Shown piece by piece: positions 26,962-35,061 of a stretch of DNA of 64,000 nt. Numbering within the stretch: position 1 is the first letter of the stretch; each line of letters starts with the position of its first letter. Source of the stretch: JBKEDC01 sp047972995 (GTDB lineage Bacteria > Bacteroidota > Bacteroidia > Bacteroidales > Prolixibacteraceae). Made by a program: the position numbers and the translations under genes. A model generated the notes under the pieces. That model saw nothing but the letters and a program-made list of their open reading frames with translations, ran no database searches and was not told where the DNA came from. Location: positions 62,001-126,000 of the forward strand of contig JBKEBD010000002.1 of assembly GCA_047972995.1 (NCBI GenBank), given 5' to 3'.

Positions 26962-27036
26962 GAATGCTGTATTTAAGCCCTCTGCTTCTCTCCAAAAAGA
27001 GAACAGATGAGGCGCAAAGTTTATAATTATTCTTGA

Positions 27037-27063
27037 CTCTCCCGCTTGGGGGAATTAGAGGGG
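27037..27063. repeat. Short filler repeat of CTCCC..TTGGGGGA..TAGAGGGG type
   Basis: Between trpB and trpF. A relative lies at 57442-57467 (CCCAAGGGGGAGCTAGAGG then GGGCT). Sequences of this kind occur in intergenic gaps of many Bacteroidota genomes (recall, not tested). Confidence 0.4.
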
Positions 27064-27064
27064 A

Positions 27065-27682
27065 TTAATTCAACATTTGTTTGAACATAGCCACGCGGCG
27101 GTTGTCTTTCACTCCGGGTTCTATTTCAAATCCACTGTTGATATCTACCCCGATGAACTGCTCATGCTGCAAGCTCTTCAAGCGGGGTGCATCATATAGG
27201 GTGATTCCGCCACTCAGCAGGAAGTTTTTATCCAGCTTGTAGCTATCGAGCACTTCCCAGTTGAATTGTTTCCCCGACCCGCCAAAGGATTCCGTCGCGG
27301 TGTCGAAGAGGAACAAATCAGCCACATCGGCATAGGCTTCCGTTTGGGTGAAATCGAAGTCGTCGCCCACTGAGAACGCCTTGATGACCTTCAGCCCTTC
27401 GGCTTGCAATGCTGCGCATTGCTCGGGCAATTCGTCGCCATGCAATTGCACATAGCCGAAGCGGAAACGTCGGCAGATGGTGAGAATCCTCTCGTTGCTT
27501 TCATTCACAAAGACCGCCACTTTATTTATCTTCGATGGAATGGCAAAGAGGTAAATGTCGGGCGCATCGCCCACATAGCGTTTCGACTCCGGATAAAAGA
27601 TGAAGCCCATGAAATCCGGCTCCAATTCTTTAATCGCTTCAATATTGTCATGCTCACGCATTCCACATACCTTTAGTTGCAT
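27065..27682 (-). CDS. trpF: Phosphoribosylanthranilate isomerase
   Basis: 205 residues from ATG 27682 (MQLKVCGMREHDNIEAI), with catalytic Cys in KVCGM and Asp in LFDTA; FLSGGI and GVDINSGFE complete the TIM-barrel motifs. An in-frame extension upstream reads ELRIANWATLF, which comes from an AT-rich filler sequence, not from the enzyme. It is free-standing, 10 bp after trpC. Confidence 0.95.
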   Translation of the reverse strand: MQLKVCGMREHDNIEAIKELEPDFMGFIFYPESKRYVGDAPDIYLFAIPSKINKVAVFVNESNERILTICRRFRFGYVQLHGDELPEQCAALQAEGLKVIKAFSVGDDFDFTQTEAYADVADLFLFDTATESFGGSGKQFNWEVLDSYKLDKNFLLSGGITLYDAPRLKSLQHEQFIGVDINSGFEIEPGVKDNRRVAMFKQMLN

Positions 27683-27692
27683 ATTTCTTTTT

Positions 27693-28514
27693 TTAGTGCG
27701 ACTTGCGAACAGGGTTGCCCAATTCGCAATTCGTAATTCTGTCAATAAACTCCCTACACGCTTCAGCTGGCTTTTCTGCTTTCATGAAGTTTTCGCCCAT
27801 GAGGAAACCTTGGAAACCTTTTGAACGCAAATAGCGCACCGTTTCCGTTTCTGAAATGCCGCTTTCTGAAATGCGAATCATGTCGGTGGGCAATTGGCTT
27901 GCCAATTGAATTGAGGCTTCAATATCCACTTCGAAAGTACTTAAATCACGATTGTTAATTCCAACAATATCAATATCTTTTGATATTTTGTTCAATTCTT
28001 CTCCATGGTGAAATTCCAACAAAACTTCTAAGCCTATTTCATGCGCCTTAGCTGCAAGCAATGCAATTTCATCGCCACTCAAACATTCAGCAATAAGCAG
28101 AATTACATCGGCACCGTGCGCTTTGGCTTCATAAATTTGATACTCGTCGAGCATGAAATCTTTGCGCAAGATTGGCGTATGCTTGGCAGCAAAGCGAGCT
28201 TTGGCTAGGTCTTCAATCGTGCCACCAAAGAACTTTTCATCGGTGAGCACCGATATGCCGCTCGCTCCGGCAGCCACATAGCCCGCCACTACTTCGGTGA
28301 TTTCTGCTGTATTGTTGATTAGCCCTTTCGAGGGCGAAGCGGTTTTATATTCTGCTATGATTCCGCTTGCGCCTTCGCCTTGCAAGGCAGCTTTCAGCGA
28401 ATGACATCGGCGAGCAAAGAAGGGAGATTGCTTCAAATCTTCCACACTCACCAGCTTCTTTGCGGCTTCAATTTCCTTACGCTTGTTGTCGGTGATGTTT
28501 TTTAAAATACTCAT
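27693..28514 (-). CDS. trpC: Indole-3-glycerol phosphate synthase
   Basis: 273 residues, a TIM barrel. IIAEYKTASPSKGLI carries the first catalytic Lys, LRKDFMLDEYQIYEA the second, and GINNRDLSTFEVD and SESGISETETV the later motifs. The last ten or so residues (NCELGNPVRKSH) look like translated filler sequence rather than family sequence, so the true C-terminus was probably extended by a short repeat. Confidence 0.95.
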   Translation of the reverse strand: MSILKNITDNKRKEIEAAKKLVSVEDLKQSPFFARRCHSLKAALQGEGASGIIAEYKTASPSKGLINNTAEITEVVAGYVAAGASGISVLTDEKFFGGTIEDLAKARFAAKHTPILRKDFMLDEYQIYEAKAHGADVILLIAECLSGDEIALLAAKAHEIGLEVLLEFHHGEELNKISKDIDIVGINNRDLSTFEVDIEASIQLASQLPTDMIRISESGISETETVRYLRSKGFQGFLMGENFMKAEKPAEACREFIDRITNCELGNPVRKSH

Positions 28515-28521
28515 AGGGTGT

Positions 28522-29508
28522 TTATTTCATTAATTTTTCAAAGGTAATATAGGCGCGGTTACTTTCCAACGATTCTCGTGCTTCTGCCACACAATCAAGA
28601 AGTGACTGCTCAGGTTTAAAACATTGAATAGCTAAGCCTGCATTGGCAAGCACCACGCTACGTTGCGCTTCGGTACATTCATTTTTCAAGATACTAAGGA
28701 AAATCTTTGCGGCATCAGCAACCGATTGCCCACCTCTGAGCTGCTCTGAGCGAAGTACTGGCAACCCAAAATCGGAAGCATGAAGTATTTCCAAACGATT
28801 GCCTGTACCAACAATGGTATCATTGGTGAGCGACACCTCATCATAACCATCGGTAGCATGAACGGTTAGGTAATGTCCCTCTTCGTTTTTCAATAATTCA
28901 TTGTAGAGCTTCATTATTGAATAGCCATTGCAGCCTATGAGTTGTCGTTTTGGTCGCGAAGGGTTAATAACCGGTCCCATGAAGTTGAAAAGCGTGCGCA
29001 CACCGAGCGACTTGCGCACATTGGCAACGTGTTTCATGGCTGGATGAAACAAAGGCGCGTGCAAAAAGCAAATGCCCACTTCATCGAGCTTCCGACGAAG
29101 GAAATCGGCATCATTGGTGAATTGATAACCATAATGTTCAAACATGCTAGATGCACCACTCATCGACGACAAACCATAGTTGCCATGCTTCGCCACTTTA
29201 TAGCCTGCACCAGCAATTACAAAACTGCTAGTGGTTGAAATGTTGAATGTATTTTTACCATCGCCACCAGTGCCCACCACATCGATTGTGTCAAAATTTG
29301 AGAAATCAATCGGCACACATTGATCGATTAACGCCTTTCGGAAACCGCGAAACTCACTTACACTCACGGCACGCATATTGTAGGCGGTAAGAAATGCTGT
29401 TATTTCAACATCCGACAAATCGCCACTAGTAATCCGCAAGAAGCTTTCGTAAGCCTGATCCTCGCTGAGTTCTAATCCGGTGAATAATTGTTCTAGTATT
29501 GCTTTCAT
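28522..29508 (-). CDS. trpD: Anthranilate phosphoribosyltransferase
   Basis: 328 residues. PRPP loop VVGTGGDGKNTFNIST (GTGGDG at 79-84), KHGNYGLSSMSGASSM and FLHAPLFHPAMKHV are all conserved. It is a stand-alone enzyme, not fused to TrpG, 7 bp upstream of trpC. It transfers phosphoribose to anthranilate. Confidence 0.96.
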   Translation of the reverse strand: MKAILEQLFTGLELSEDQAYESFLRITSGDLSDVEITAFLTAYNMRAVSVSEFRGFRKALIDQCVPIDFSNFDTIDVVGTGGDGKNTFNISTTSSFVIAGAGYKVAKHGNYGLSSMSGASSMFEHYGYQFTNDADFLRRKLDEVGICFLHAPLFHPAMKHVANVRKSLGVRTLFNFMGPVINPSRPKRQLIGCNGYSIMKLYNELLKNEEGHYLTVHATDGYDEVSLTNDTIVGTGNRLEILHASDFGLPVLRSEQLRGGQSVADAAKIFLSILKNECTEAQRSVVLANAGLAIQCFKPEQSLLDCVAEARESLESNRAYITFEKLMK

Positions 29509-29594
29509 TTTTAAGTGCGAAGTGGCAACGTGCTAAGTTGCCGGGTTGTTGTTTTCAGTGCGAAACGCCATTAGCACGTTATCGCATTGTCTCA

Positions 29595-30164
29595 TTAATT
29601 CATTAACCAATTCTCCAGCATCTTCTCTCCCTCAGGCGTGAGCACCGACTCGGGGTGAAACTGCACGCCACGCACATCGAGCGTGCGATGCTGAATCGAC
29701 ATGATTTGCCCTCGTTCATCGCGGCTTGTCACCTCCAAACTATCGGGGAGATTCTCGGGTGAAACCATCCACGAATGATAGTGTCCCACCACAAAGGAAT
29801 TACCTAAGCCCTTAAAAAGCTTATCGTCGGAAGCTACCAGAGTGGCCGTAGAGGCGATGCCATGCAGCACTGTTTCCATGTTCACCAGCTTTGCCCCGAA
29901 ATGTTCGCTGATGGCTTGATGTCCCAAGCAAACTCCCAAGATACTCTTTTTGTTGGCATATTCAGCGATAATATCCATAAGCAAACCTGCTTCCGAAGGA
30001 ATGCCCGGACCCGGCGATAGAATAATCTTATCATAGCCTGCCAAGTCGCTCAATTGCAGTTCGTCGTTGCGCACTACATCAACGTTGCCGCCAGTGATTT
30101 TGCGCACTGCGTGCACCAGATTGTAGGTAAAGGAATCGTAGTTGTCGATAATTATAATCTTCAT
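29595..30164 (-). CDS. trpG: Anthranilate synthase component II (glutamine amidotransferase)
   Basis: 189 residues from ATG 30164 (MKIIIIDNYDSFTYNLVH). Class I amidotransferase triad: Cys79 in ILGVCLGHQ, and His-Glu in VQFHPESV. It supplies ammonia to TrpE. An upstream in-frame extension reads KQLRIGNYGLRNN, filler like that next to trpF, and is not included. The 86-bp gap to trpD contains inverted GTGCGAA-type sequences but no clear terminator. Confidence 0.96.
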   Translation of the reverse strand: MKIIIIDNYDSFTYNLVHAVRKITGGNVDVVRNDELQLSDLAGYDKIILSPGPGIPSEAGLLMDIIAEYANKKSILGVCLGHQAISEHFGAKLVNMETVLHGIASTATLVASDDKLFKGLGNSFVVGHYHSWMVSPENLPDSLEVTSRDERGQIMSIQHRTLDVRGVQFHPESVLTPEGEKMLENWLMN

Positions 30165-30207
30165 GTGTTGGTTATTTCGTAATCCGTAATTGCCAATTCG
30201 TAATTGT

Positions 30208-31605
30208 TTATAGCTTCTCCGCCTCTTCAATGGCTCTTTTTAGCGCGGCGAGTTTGTTATTCACTTCTTGCAGCTCATTTTCCTCTACCGAGTTTGCCAC
30301 GATGCCTGCGCCAGCCTGATAAAACAAGCGGTTGTTTTTGCTCAGAAACGAGCGAATCATGATGGCGTGGTTCAGACTATCATCAAATCCGATGAAACCA
30401 ATCGTGCCGCCATAATAACTTCGACGTTGATTTTCATATTTATCGATGAGCTTCAAGGCCATGTGTTTAGGTGCACCCGATAGTGTGCCTGCAGGAAAAG
30501 AATCGCCAAGCACCGAAATCATATTGCTTCCTTTGTCAAGCCTTCCCGAAACTTCCGACACTAAATGAATAACGTGTGAGAAATATTGCACCTCGCGGAA
30601 GCTATCTACCTGCACCGATTGAGCGTTTCGACTAAGGTCATTGCGCGCTAAATCTACCAGCATCACGTGTTCGGCATTTTCCTTGGGGTCTTCACCTAGT
30701 TTTTGGGCTAATATGGCATCCTGTTCGTCGTTTCCTGTTCTTCGAAAGGTGCCCGCAATGGGGTTGATAATCGCTTTTTGGTTTTGGATGCGCAATTCGG
30801 CTTCCGGACTCGAACCGAAAATACGGTAGCAACCATAATCGAAGTAGAACAAATAGGGAGAAGGGTTCACCGAGCGAAGCGCACGATAGAGCATAAGGTC
30901 ATCGCCCTCGAAGCCTTGCGAAAACTGTCGCGAAAGCACAATCTGAAAAACATCGCCTCGTTTACAGTGCGAAATGCCTTTGCTCACCAATTCTTTGTAT
31001 TCTTGATCGGTAACATTCGATTGCTCCTCGCCCACGGTCTTGAATTTTGAATCTTCAAAGGAAAGCTTTTTCAACAAGCTCTCCATGCGGTTCAACTCAG
31101 AAGAACAGCCCTCGGGCAAATTCTCAATAATAGTTACTGTATTTTTATGATGATCAATTGCTAAGATATGTTTATACAAATGATATCTCACTTCAGGAAT
31201 AGCATATTCCACCTTGCGAGGGGCATTCACCTCTAGCTTCTCGAAGTATTTAATAGCATCGAAACTTAGATAGCCAAAAATGCCATTAGCTGAAATTTTG
31301 GCAGCTTCATCTTGAAAGGAAAAGCTTTTATAAAATTGATTAAGTTCCTCTGCCATTTGCTTATGACTATTCACCTGCACATCGGCTATTTGTTCACCAT
31401 TGTAGTTCACCTTAATCACGCCTTCATCGGCAATGAACCCTGCAATAGGAGTGAGACAAATGAATGAACACGCATTTTCTGTGCTGTGATAGTCGGAACT
31501 TTCCAGCAAGATTGACTGCGGAAATAACTCGCGAAACTTCAGATAAGCACTCACCGGCGTTAGCGTATCGGCAAGAATCCTTTTGCTGTTGACTTGTATT
31601 TTCAT
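30208..31605 (-). CDS. trpE: Anthranilate synthase component I
   Basis: 465 residues from ATG 31605 (MKIQVNSKRILADTLTPV). LLESSDYHS near the N-terminus is the tryptophan feedback site. The chorismate-binding domain has FQIVLSRQFSQGFEGDD, AGTFRRTG, FPAGTLSGAPK and YGGTIGFIGFD. It converts chorismate to anthranilate with TrpG. It is the first structural gene after the leader-peptide and terminator region at 31695-31832. Confidence 0.97.
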   Translation of the reverse strand: MKIQVNSKRILADTLTPVSAYLKFRELFPQSILLESSDYHSTENACSFICLTPIAGFIADEGVIKVNYNGEQIADVQVNSHKQMAEELNQFYKSFSFQDEAAKISANGIFGYLSFDAIKYFEKLEVNAPRKVEYAIPEVRYHLYKHILAIDHHKNTVTIIENLPEGCSSELNRMESLLKKLSFEDSKFKTVGEEQSNVTDQEYKELVSKGISHCKRGDVFQIVLSRQFSQGFEGDDLMLYRALRSVNPSPYLFYFDYGCYRIFGSSPEAELRIQNQKAIINPIAGTFRRTGNDEQDAILAQKLGEDPKENAEHVMLVDLARNDLSRNAQSVQVDSFREVQYFSHVIHLVSEVSGRLDKGSNMISVLGDSFPAGTLSGAPKHMALKLIDKYENQRRSYYGGTIGFIGFDDSLNHAIMIRSFLSKNNRLFYQAGAGIVANSVEENELQEVNNKLAALKRAIEEAEKL

Positions 31606-31630
31606 CTGTTTAAAATATTGCAATAAGCTG

Positions 31631-31690
31631 CTATAAGCTTATGGTTAATCTTTCTCCTGCGTGCTGAAAGCTACCTATAGCTTAAAGCCT
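31631..31690 (-). repeat. Dispersed palindromic repeat (copy 2 of 4)
   Basis: Same family as 1788-1850 and 32036-32100 (AGGAGAAAGATTAACCATAA core). It lies between the trp attenuator and trpE, in the transcribed leader. Confidence 0.75.
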
Positions 31691-31694
31691 AATC

Positions 31695-31732
31695 AAAAAA
31701 AGGCGACCTACCGTGTATAGTAAGTCGCCTTT
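31695..31732 (-). terminator. trp attenuator: intrinsic terminator in the trpE leader
   Basis: On the minus strand an AAGGCGAC arm and a GTCGCCTT arm form a stem around a 16-nt loop, followed directly by a run of seven U. It is about 35 nt after the leader-peptide stop and 90 nt before trpE. The loop side (CACGGT at 31710-31715) and the 5' arm edge (TTAC at 31720-31723) can instead pair with ACCGTG (31778-31783) and GTAA (31767-31770) in the leader, giving a mutually exclusive antiterminator. Confidence 0.85.
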
Positions 31733-31766
31733 GTATGTTTAAAATCATGTTGTCAAACAATAAGGG

Positions 31767-31832
31767 TTACGCTTCTCCACGGTTTTGTGAATCAGTCAGG
31801 CGCCACCAATATTTGTTTAATACTACATTCAT
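31767..31832 (-). CDS. trpL: trp operon leader peptide with tandem Trp codons
   Basis: A 21-residue open frame beginning MNVVLNKYWWRL and ending NRGEA, too short for ordinary gene calling. It contains two adjacent TGG Trp codons (residues 9 and 10) followed by Arg-Leu. The stop is about 35 nt upstream of a U-tailed terminator hairpin that precedes trpE. The arrangement is that of ribosome-mediated transcription attenuation: ribosome stalling at Trp codons when charged tRNA-Trp is scarce would favour the antiterminator. No confident promoter box was found in the 70 nt upstream. Confidence 0.85.
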   Translation of the reverse strand: MNVVLNKYWWRLTDSQNRGEA

Positions 31833-32343
31833 CGTTATTTGCTTTAAAAAAACAACATGGCTATTAACCCTCAATTACTCAAGAGACCCCACCACGGAAG
31901 CCATATTGCATTTATGTTTTATTCGTTTTCTGCCGTAAAGGAAAGTTTTTTTCATGAAATACGCAAACTTTCACGAACAATTCATAAGCTACACACTCAA
32001 AAAAGACATATTTAACTTCAAAATAGCCGTGATGTAGGCTATTGGCAGCTTTCAGCACACAGGAGAAAGATTAACCATAAGCCTAGAGCCTAAAGCTTAC
32101 GACTTATTGCCATTTTTTTTGGTCTTTGAGTAAAATTACAAATGCTCAATTTCATGAATTTTAGTCTTTGGTGTAATCCATTTCCTTAACCCAACTTTCA
32201 CTCACAAAGATATTTACAACAATAAAAATCGGCTATTTTTAGATATCAACACTGGCTATAACGCCATGAAATAAGCCATGGTTTTTGCTGATAGCTCCCA
32301 AAAATCAAGTTGGGTTCAATTTATTTGTTTTGAATTTTCTCCT
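31833..32343. other. Intergenic stretch between trp leader and DUF3859 gene
   Basis: About 510 bases. Contains the inverted repeat copy at 32036-32100 and a minus-strand TATCTTTG box near 32199-32206, the only good consensus promoter upstream of trpL, which would give a leader of about 370 nt before the peptide. No convincing open frame. Confidence 0.45.
32036..32100 (+). repeat. Dispersed palindromic repeat (copy 3 of 4)
   Basis: AGGCTATTGGCAGC, then CAGCACACAGGAGAAAGATT, then AACCATAAGCCTAGAG, then CTAAAGCTTA. Plus-strand orientation, opposite to copies 1 and 2. Confidence 0.75.
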
Positions 32344-32351
32344 TACTTTTG
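32344..32351 (+). promoter_or_regulatory. Candidate -7 box TACTTTTG
   Basis: Matches TAnnTTTG, 20 nt before the DUF3859-like start, and lies inside the longer alternative frame, so it supports the inner ATG at 32372. Confidence 0.55.
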
Positions 32352-32371
32352 TATTCTTACAGCAACAGCAA

Positions 32372-32767
32372 ATGGCAAAAAAGAAAGCACAAATAGAATT
32401 ATATAGCTATGGGGAGTATTCCAATTGGGACAGAGGGAGTAAATCCCTGCCCAAGGTAGTGAATATTTCAGAAATTGTGGAAGTAACTCTCGGCACCGAG
32501 TTTGGTTATGTACTGCGCATGAAACAAGCCAAGGGAATGCTCATTAACTTCCGCATTATTCATCCTCCGTGCAACGATGAACATGGAAATCCGATTGGCG
32601 ACCTCACCGGAGAGCTTTATGTGAATAGTAACGACTATGAGTTTTTCTTGGGCGACTGCGTGTGGGCACCTCTGCACGATAAGCTAGGAAAATGGAGGCT
32701 CATTACTGAACTCGATGGCAAAGTGGTGGCCGATAAAACACTCACGCTAGTAGAGCGAATGAATTAA
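32372..32767 (+). CDS. DUF3859-like protein
   Basis: 131 residues starting MAKKKAQIELYSYGEYSNWD. The pattern of a beta-rich domain with HPPCNDEHGNPIGDLTGELY and NSNDYEFFLGDCVWAP matches what I recall of DUF3859. It is cytoplasmic with no signal. Function unknown. It is monocistronic with its own promoter box and a strong bidirectional terminator. Confidence 0.75.
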   Translation: MAKKKAQIELYSYGEYSNWDRGSKSLPKVVNISEIVEVTLGTEFGYVLRMKQAKGMLINFRIIHPPCNDEHGNPIGDLTGELYVNSNDYEFFLGDCVWAPLHDKLGKWRLITELDGKVVADKTLTLVERMN

Positions 32768-32772
32768 AAACA

Positions 32773-32820
32773 AAAATCCATTGGCAGTTCCACAAAAGGT
32801 GGGTCTTGCCAATGGATTTT
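32773..32820. terminator. Bidirectional intrinsic terminator
   Basis: AAAATCCATTGGCA pairs perfectly with TGCCAATGGATTTT around a 20-nt loop, between two convergent genes. Confidence 0.8.
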
Positions 32821-32852
32821 AATTTTTACGACTGAGGCACGAAGCCAACGTG

Positions 32853-33134
32853 TTATGCCAACGCATTTAAACGGTCGTATAATGCATTACATTTTTCATA
32901 CATTTCAATTACCAATGCTTTGTAGTATGCTTTCACCATTTTAGGATTATCTTTTCCATCGGGGTGATTAGCCTGAACGCGAAGTTCAGCTACAAGCACC
33001 AAAGCTTCGTTCACAATTTCTTGCACTTGGTCTAAATCGGGATTTTCCGACGTTTGCGCATAAATCAAGCAATCAACAATTACTTGACCACCTAAGAAGT
33101 CAATATCTTTCTTTAAATCTCTAAGACTTGCCAT
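32853..33134 (-). CDS. Small all-helical conserved protein
   Basis: 93 residues (MASLRDLKKDIDFLGGQVIVDCLIY). Strongly helical with heptad-like spacing and no motif I can name. It resembles short conserved hypothetical proteins of Bacteroidales. Composition is normal and it has its own promoter box and shared terminator, so it is very likely expressed. Function unknown. Confidence 0.7.
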   Translation of the reverse strand: MASLRDLKKDIDFLGGQVIVDCLIYAQTSENPDLDQVQEIVNEALVLVAELRVQANHPDGKDNPKMVKAYYKALVIEMYEKCNALYDRLNALA

Positions 33135-33163
33135 TTTTCTATATTTTAAAAATTTACTTATCG

Positions 33164-33171
33164 CAAACCTA
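33164..33171 (-). promoter_or_regulatory. Candidate -7 box TAGGTTTG
   Basis: Matches TAnnTTTG, 30 nt before the start of the 93-residue protein. It sits in a roughly 22-bp block (GAAATAATAGCTTAGGTTTG) shared with the promoter at 34103-34110. Confidence 0.6.
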
Positions 33172-33267
33172 AGCTATTATTTCAAGATAACAGGCATGAA
33201 AGGCAAAAAATATATCTTCTGCCGATGCAATCACCACATTTTAAATTCGTTTTCGCTACCAATACCA

Positions 33268-34088
33268 CTATGGGCAGACAAAAGAAGCAGGCAAACTTAA
33301 CAACTGATATCTAATAGTTTCTGCCAAGCGTTGATTCCCCAATGAACTCAGATGAAGACGATCGGTTTCTTCATTATTGAAATACCGACCATGAGCTTCC
33401 GCTAAAGGGTACAATCCGCTAATTGTATGCAAATTGATTACAGGTACTGCCCAAAGAGAACCCGCACGTTGGAGCATTTCCACGTAGTCCTCTAAATACA
33501 GTCCTAAGGCATTGGCGAAATTTTCATCAGGCTGCACATTCGTTTCTTTGAATGTGGCATAGGCTCGATGAAGCGGTGTTAGAATGATGATTTGTTGCTG
33601 TGGAAAATTCTCTTTCAAAAAGCCCAATACCCGATTAATTCTACCACAAAAAGTGTCATTATTTTCCTCGAAGGTGCGATACTTACGGGGCATCATAACT
33701 CCGTTAACATTGGTTTCTTTCACCCCTTCGGTGAAGAACTCCCCCAAAGGCGTGTTGTGGTTATAGTCGTTGGTTCCCGCAAAAATAATAATCGCATCGA
33801 TCTGTTCGCCATGCTCGGCTTTCAACTTTTGTGCTTGCTGAAAAATACCCTTTTCATCCCATTGGCGACCGCTAATGCCATAAACCAGCGGTTCGATGTG
33901 AATCATTTCTTGAAGATATTCCCAAAAGCAAACCGTTTCACCTCGTTTTTGTGTCATAGAATCGCCCAAAAATGCTACTTTTTGCCGTCCCATTGATTAC
34001 TAGTTGTGGCTTTCTCTTTCTCGGCAGCTTGCAATCCGAAGCCGCAAACTAAAAATAGCACCACGACTGCGTACTTTATTTTACTCAT
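33268..34088 (-). pseudogene. SGNH/GDSL hydrolase, exported, split by one-base frameshift
   Basis: The main frame (33268-33993) is an SGNH hydrolase: VAFLGDSMTQKRGE (block I nucleophile Ser), IIIFAGTNDYNHN (block III) and DRLHLSSLGNQRLAE (block V Asp and His). The preceding frame, from ATG 34088, encodes a signal peptide MSKIKYAVVVLFLVCGFGLQ ending NQWDGKK and a stop. One extra A in the A5 tract at 33979-33983 fuses the two as NQWDGKKVAFLGDS, the usual layout in secreted members. Read as it stands, the hydrolase would start at ATG 33993 and stay in the cytoplasm. The cause may be a mutation, slippage-based phase variation or an assembly error. The substrate is unknown; such enzymes often de-acetylate glycans. 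Confidence 0.8.
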
Positions 34089-34102
34089 GATTTATTTTTT
34101 TA

Positions 34103-34110
34103 CAAACCTA
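34103..34110 (-). promoter_or_regulatory. Candidate -7 box TAGGTTTG for the SGNH hydrolase
   Basis: 15 nt before the signal-peptide ATG at 34088, supporting that ATG as the real gene start. Confidence 0.55.
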
Positions 34111-34280
34111 AGCTTATTATTTCAACACCACAAACTAACGATAATCCAAGTTGAACAAACCGTCAATCTTTTTGCACTGTAAAAAAACCATTGGTGCAGA
34201 ACCACACCGACTACCACCACAATCACCTCTCACTTTTAAACATCAAAATGTTGAAATCGTCAAAAAACAGCGATAATTAC

Positions 34281-34310
34281 TTGCTACTCATTAAAAAATA
34301 CTTACTTTTG
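34281..34310 (+). promoter_or_regulatory. Bacteroidota-type promoter for rplU-rpmA
   Basis: TTG at 34281 and TACTTTTG at 34303-34310 with a 19-nt spacer, the best complete -33/-7 promoter in the window. The leader is about 85 nt long. Confidence 0.7.
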
Positions 34311-34397
34311 CGGTTCGAAAGTGCTGCATAGGCTCAAACAAGAGAATTTCGTTTGAAATTCCGCCTACCAGACAAACTATTTATAATTGTATTTATA

Positions 34398-34709
34398 ATG
34401 TACGCGATTGTAGAAATTGCTGGACAACAATTCCGTGTTGAAGCCGACCGTAAATTGTATGTTCATCGCCTTGACGCTGAAGTAGGCGCAGAGGTAAAAT
34501 TTGACAAGGTTCTTTTGGTTGACAATGATGGCAAAATCGCTATTGGTACTCCAATAGTTGAAGGTGCTTCTGTGTCAGCAAAAGTATTAGACCACCTAAA
34601 AGGTGACAAAGTGATTGTTTTCAAGAAAAAACGTCGTAAAGGCTACAAGAAAAGAAACGGTCATCGTCAGTACCTTACTCAAATTTTAATTCAAAGTATT
34701 AACGGATAA
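34398..34709 (+). CDS. rplU: 50S ribosomal protein L21
   Basis: 103 residues from ATG 34398 (MYAIVEIAGQQFRVEADRKL); an upstream in-frame ATG at 34353 adds a non-family stretch. KVIVFKKKRRKGYKKRNGHRQ is the basic rRNA-binding segment. It binds 23S rRNA in the large subunit. rpmA follows 22 bp later. Confidence 0.97.
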   Translation: MYAIVEIAGQQFRVEADRKLYVHRLDAEVGAEVKFDKVLLVDNDGKIAIGTPIVEGASVSAKVLDHLKGDKVIVFKKKRRKGYKKRNGHRQYLTQILIQSING

Positions 34710-34731
34710 TTCCTTTAAAAACATTTAGACC

Positions 34732-34998
34732 ATGGCTCACAAGAAAGGTGTCGGTAGTTCGAAGAACGGCCGCGAATCGGAAAGTAAACGACTAGGCGTA
34801 AAAATCTACGGTGGTCAAGTTTGCAAAGCTGGTAACATTTTGGTTCGCCAACGTGGAACAGCTCACAACCCAGGTGAAAATGTAGGTATCGGTAAAGATC
34901 ACACATTGTTCGCATTGGTAGATGGAACCGTTGTTTTCAGAAAGAAAAAAAACAACAGATCTTATGTATCAGTTGAACCTGCAACAGCAGTAAACTAA
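34732..34998 (+). CDS. rpmA: 50S ribosomal protein L27
   Basis: 88 residues: MAHKKGVGSSKNGRESESKR, LGVKIYGGQ and GNILVRQRGTAHNPGENVGIG. The N-terminal Gly/Lys arm reaching toward the peptidyl-transferase centre is present without the extra cleaved leader seen in Firmicutes. Second gene of rplU-rpmA, ended by a terminator at 35022. Confidence 0.97.
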   Translation: MAHKKGVGSSKNGRESESKRLGVKIYGGQVCKAGNILVRQRGTAHNPGENVGIGKDHTLFALVDGTVVFRKKKNNRSYVSVEPATAVN

Positions 34999-35021
34999 TC
35001 CATACAGATTAATCAATAATG

Positions 35022-35061
35022 GAAGTCTCTAATTCTTACGAATTAGAGACTTCTATTTTTT
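35022..35061 (+). terminator. Intrinsic terminator of rplU-rpmA
   Basis: GAAGTCTCTAATTC pairs with GAATTAGAGACTTC around TTAC, then a T run. Confidence 0.88.
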
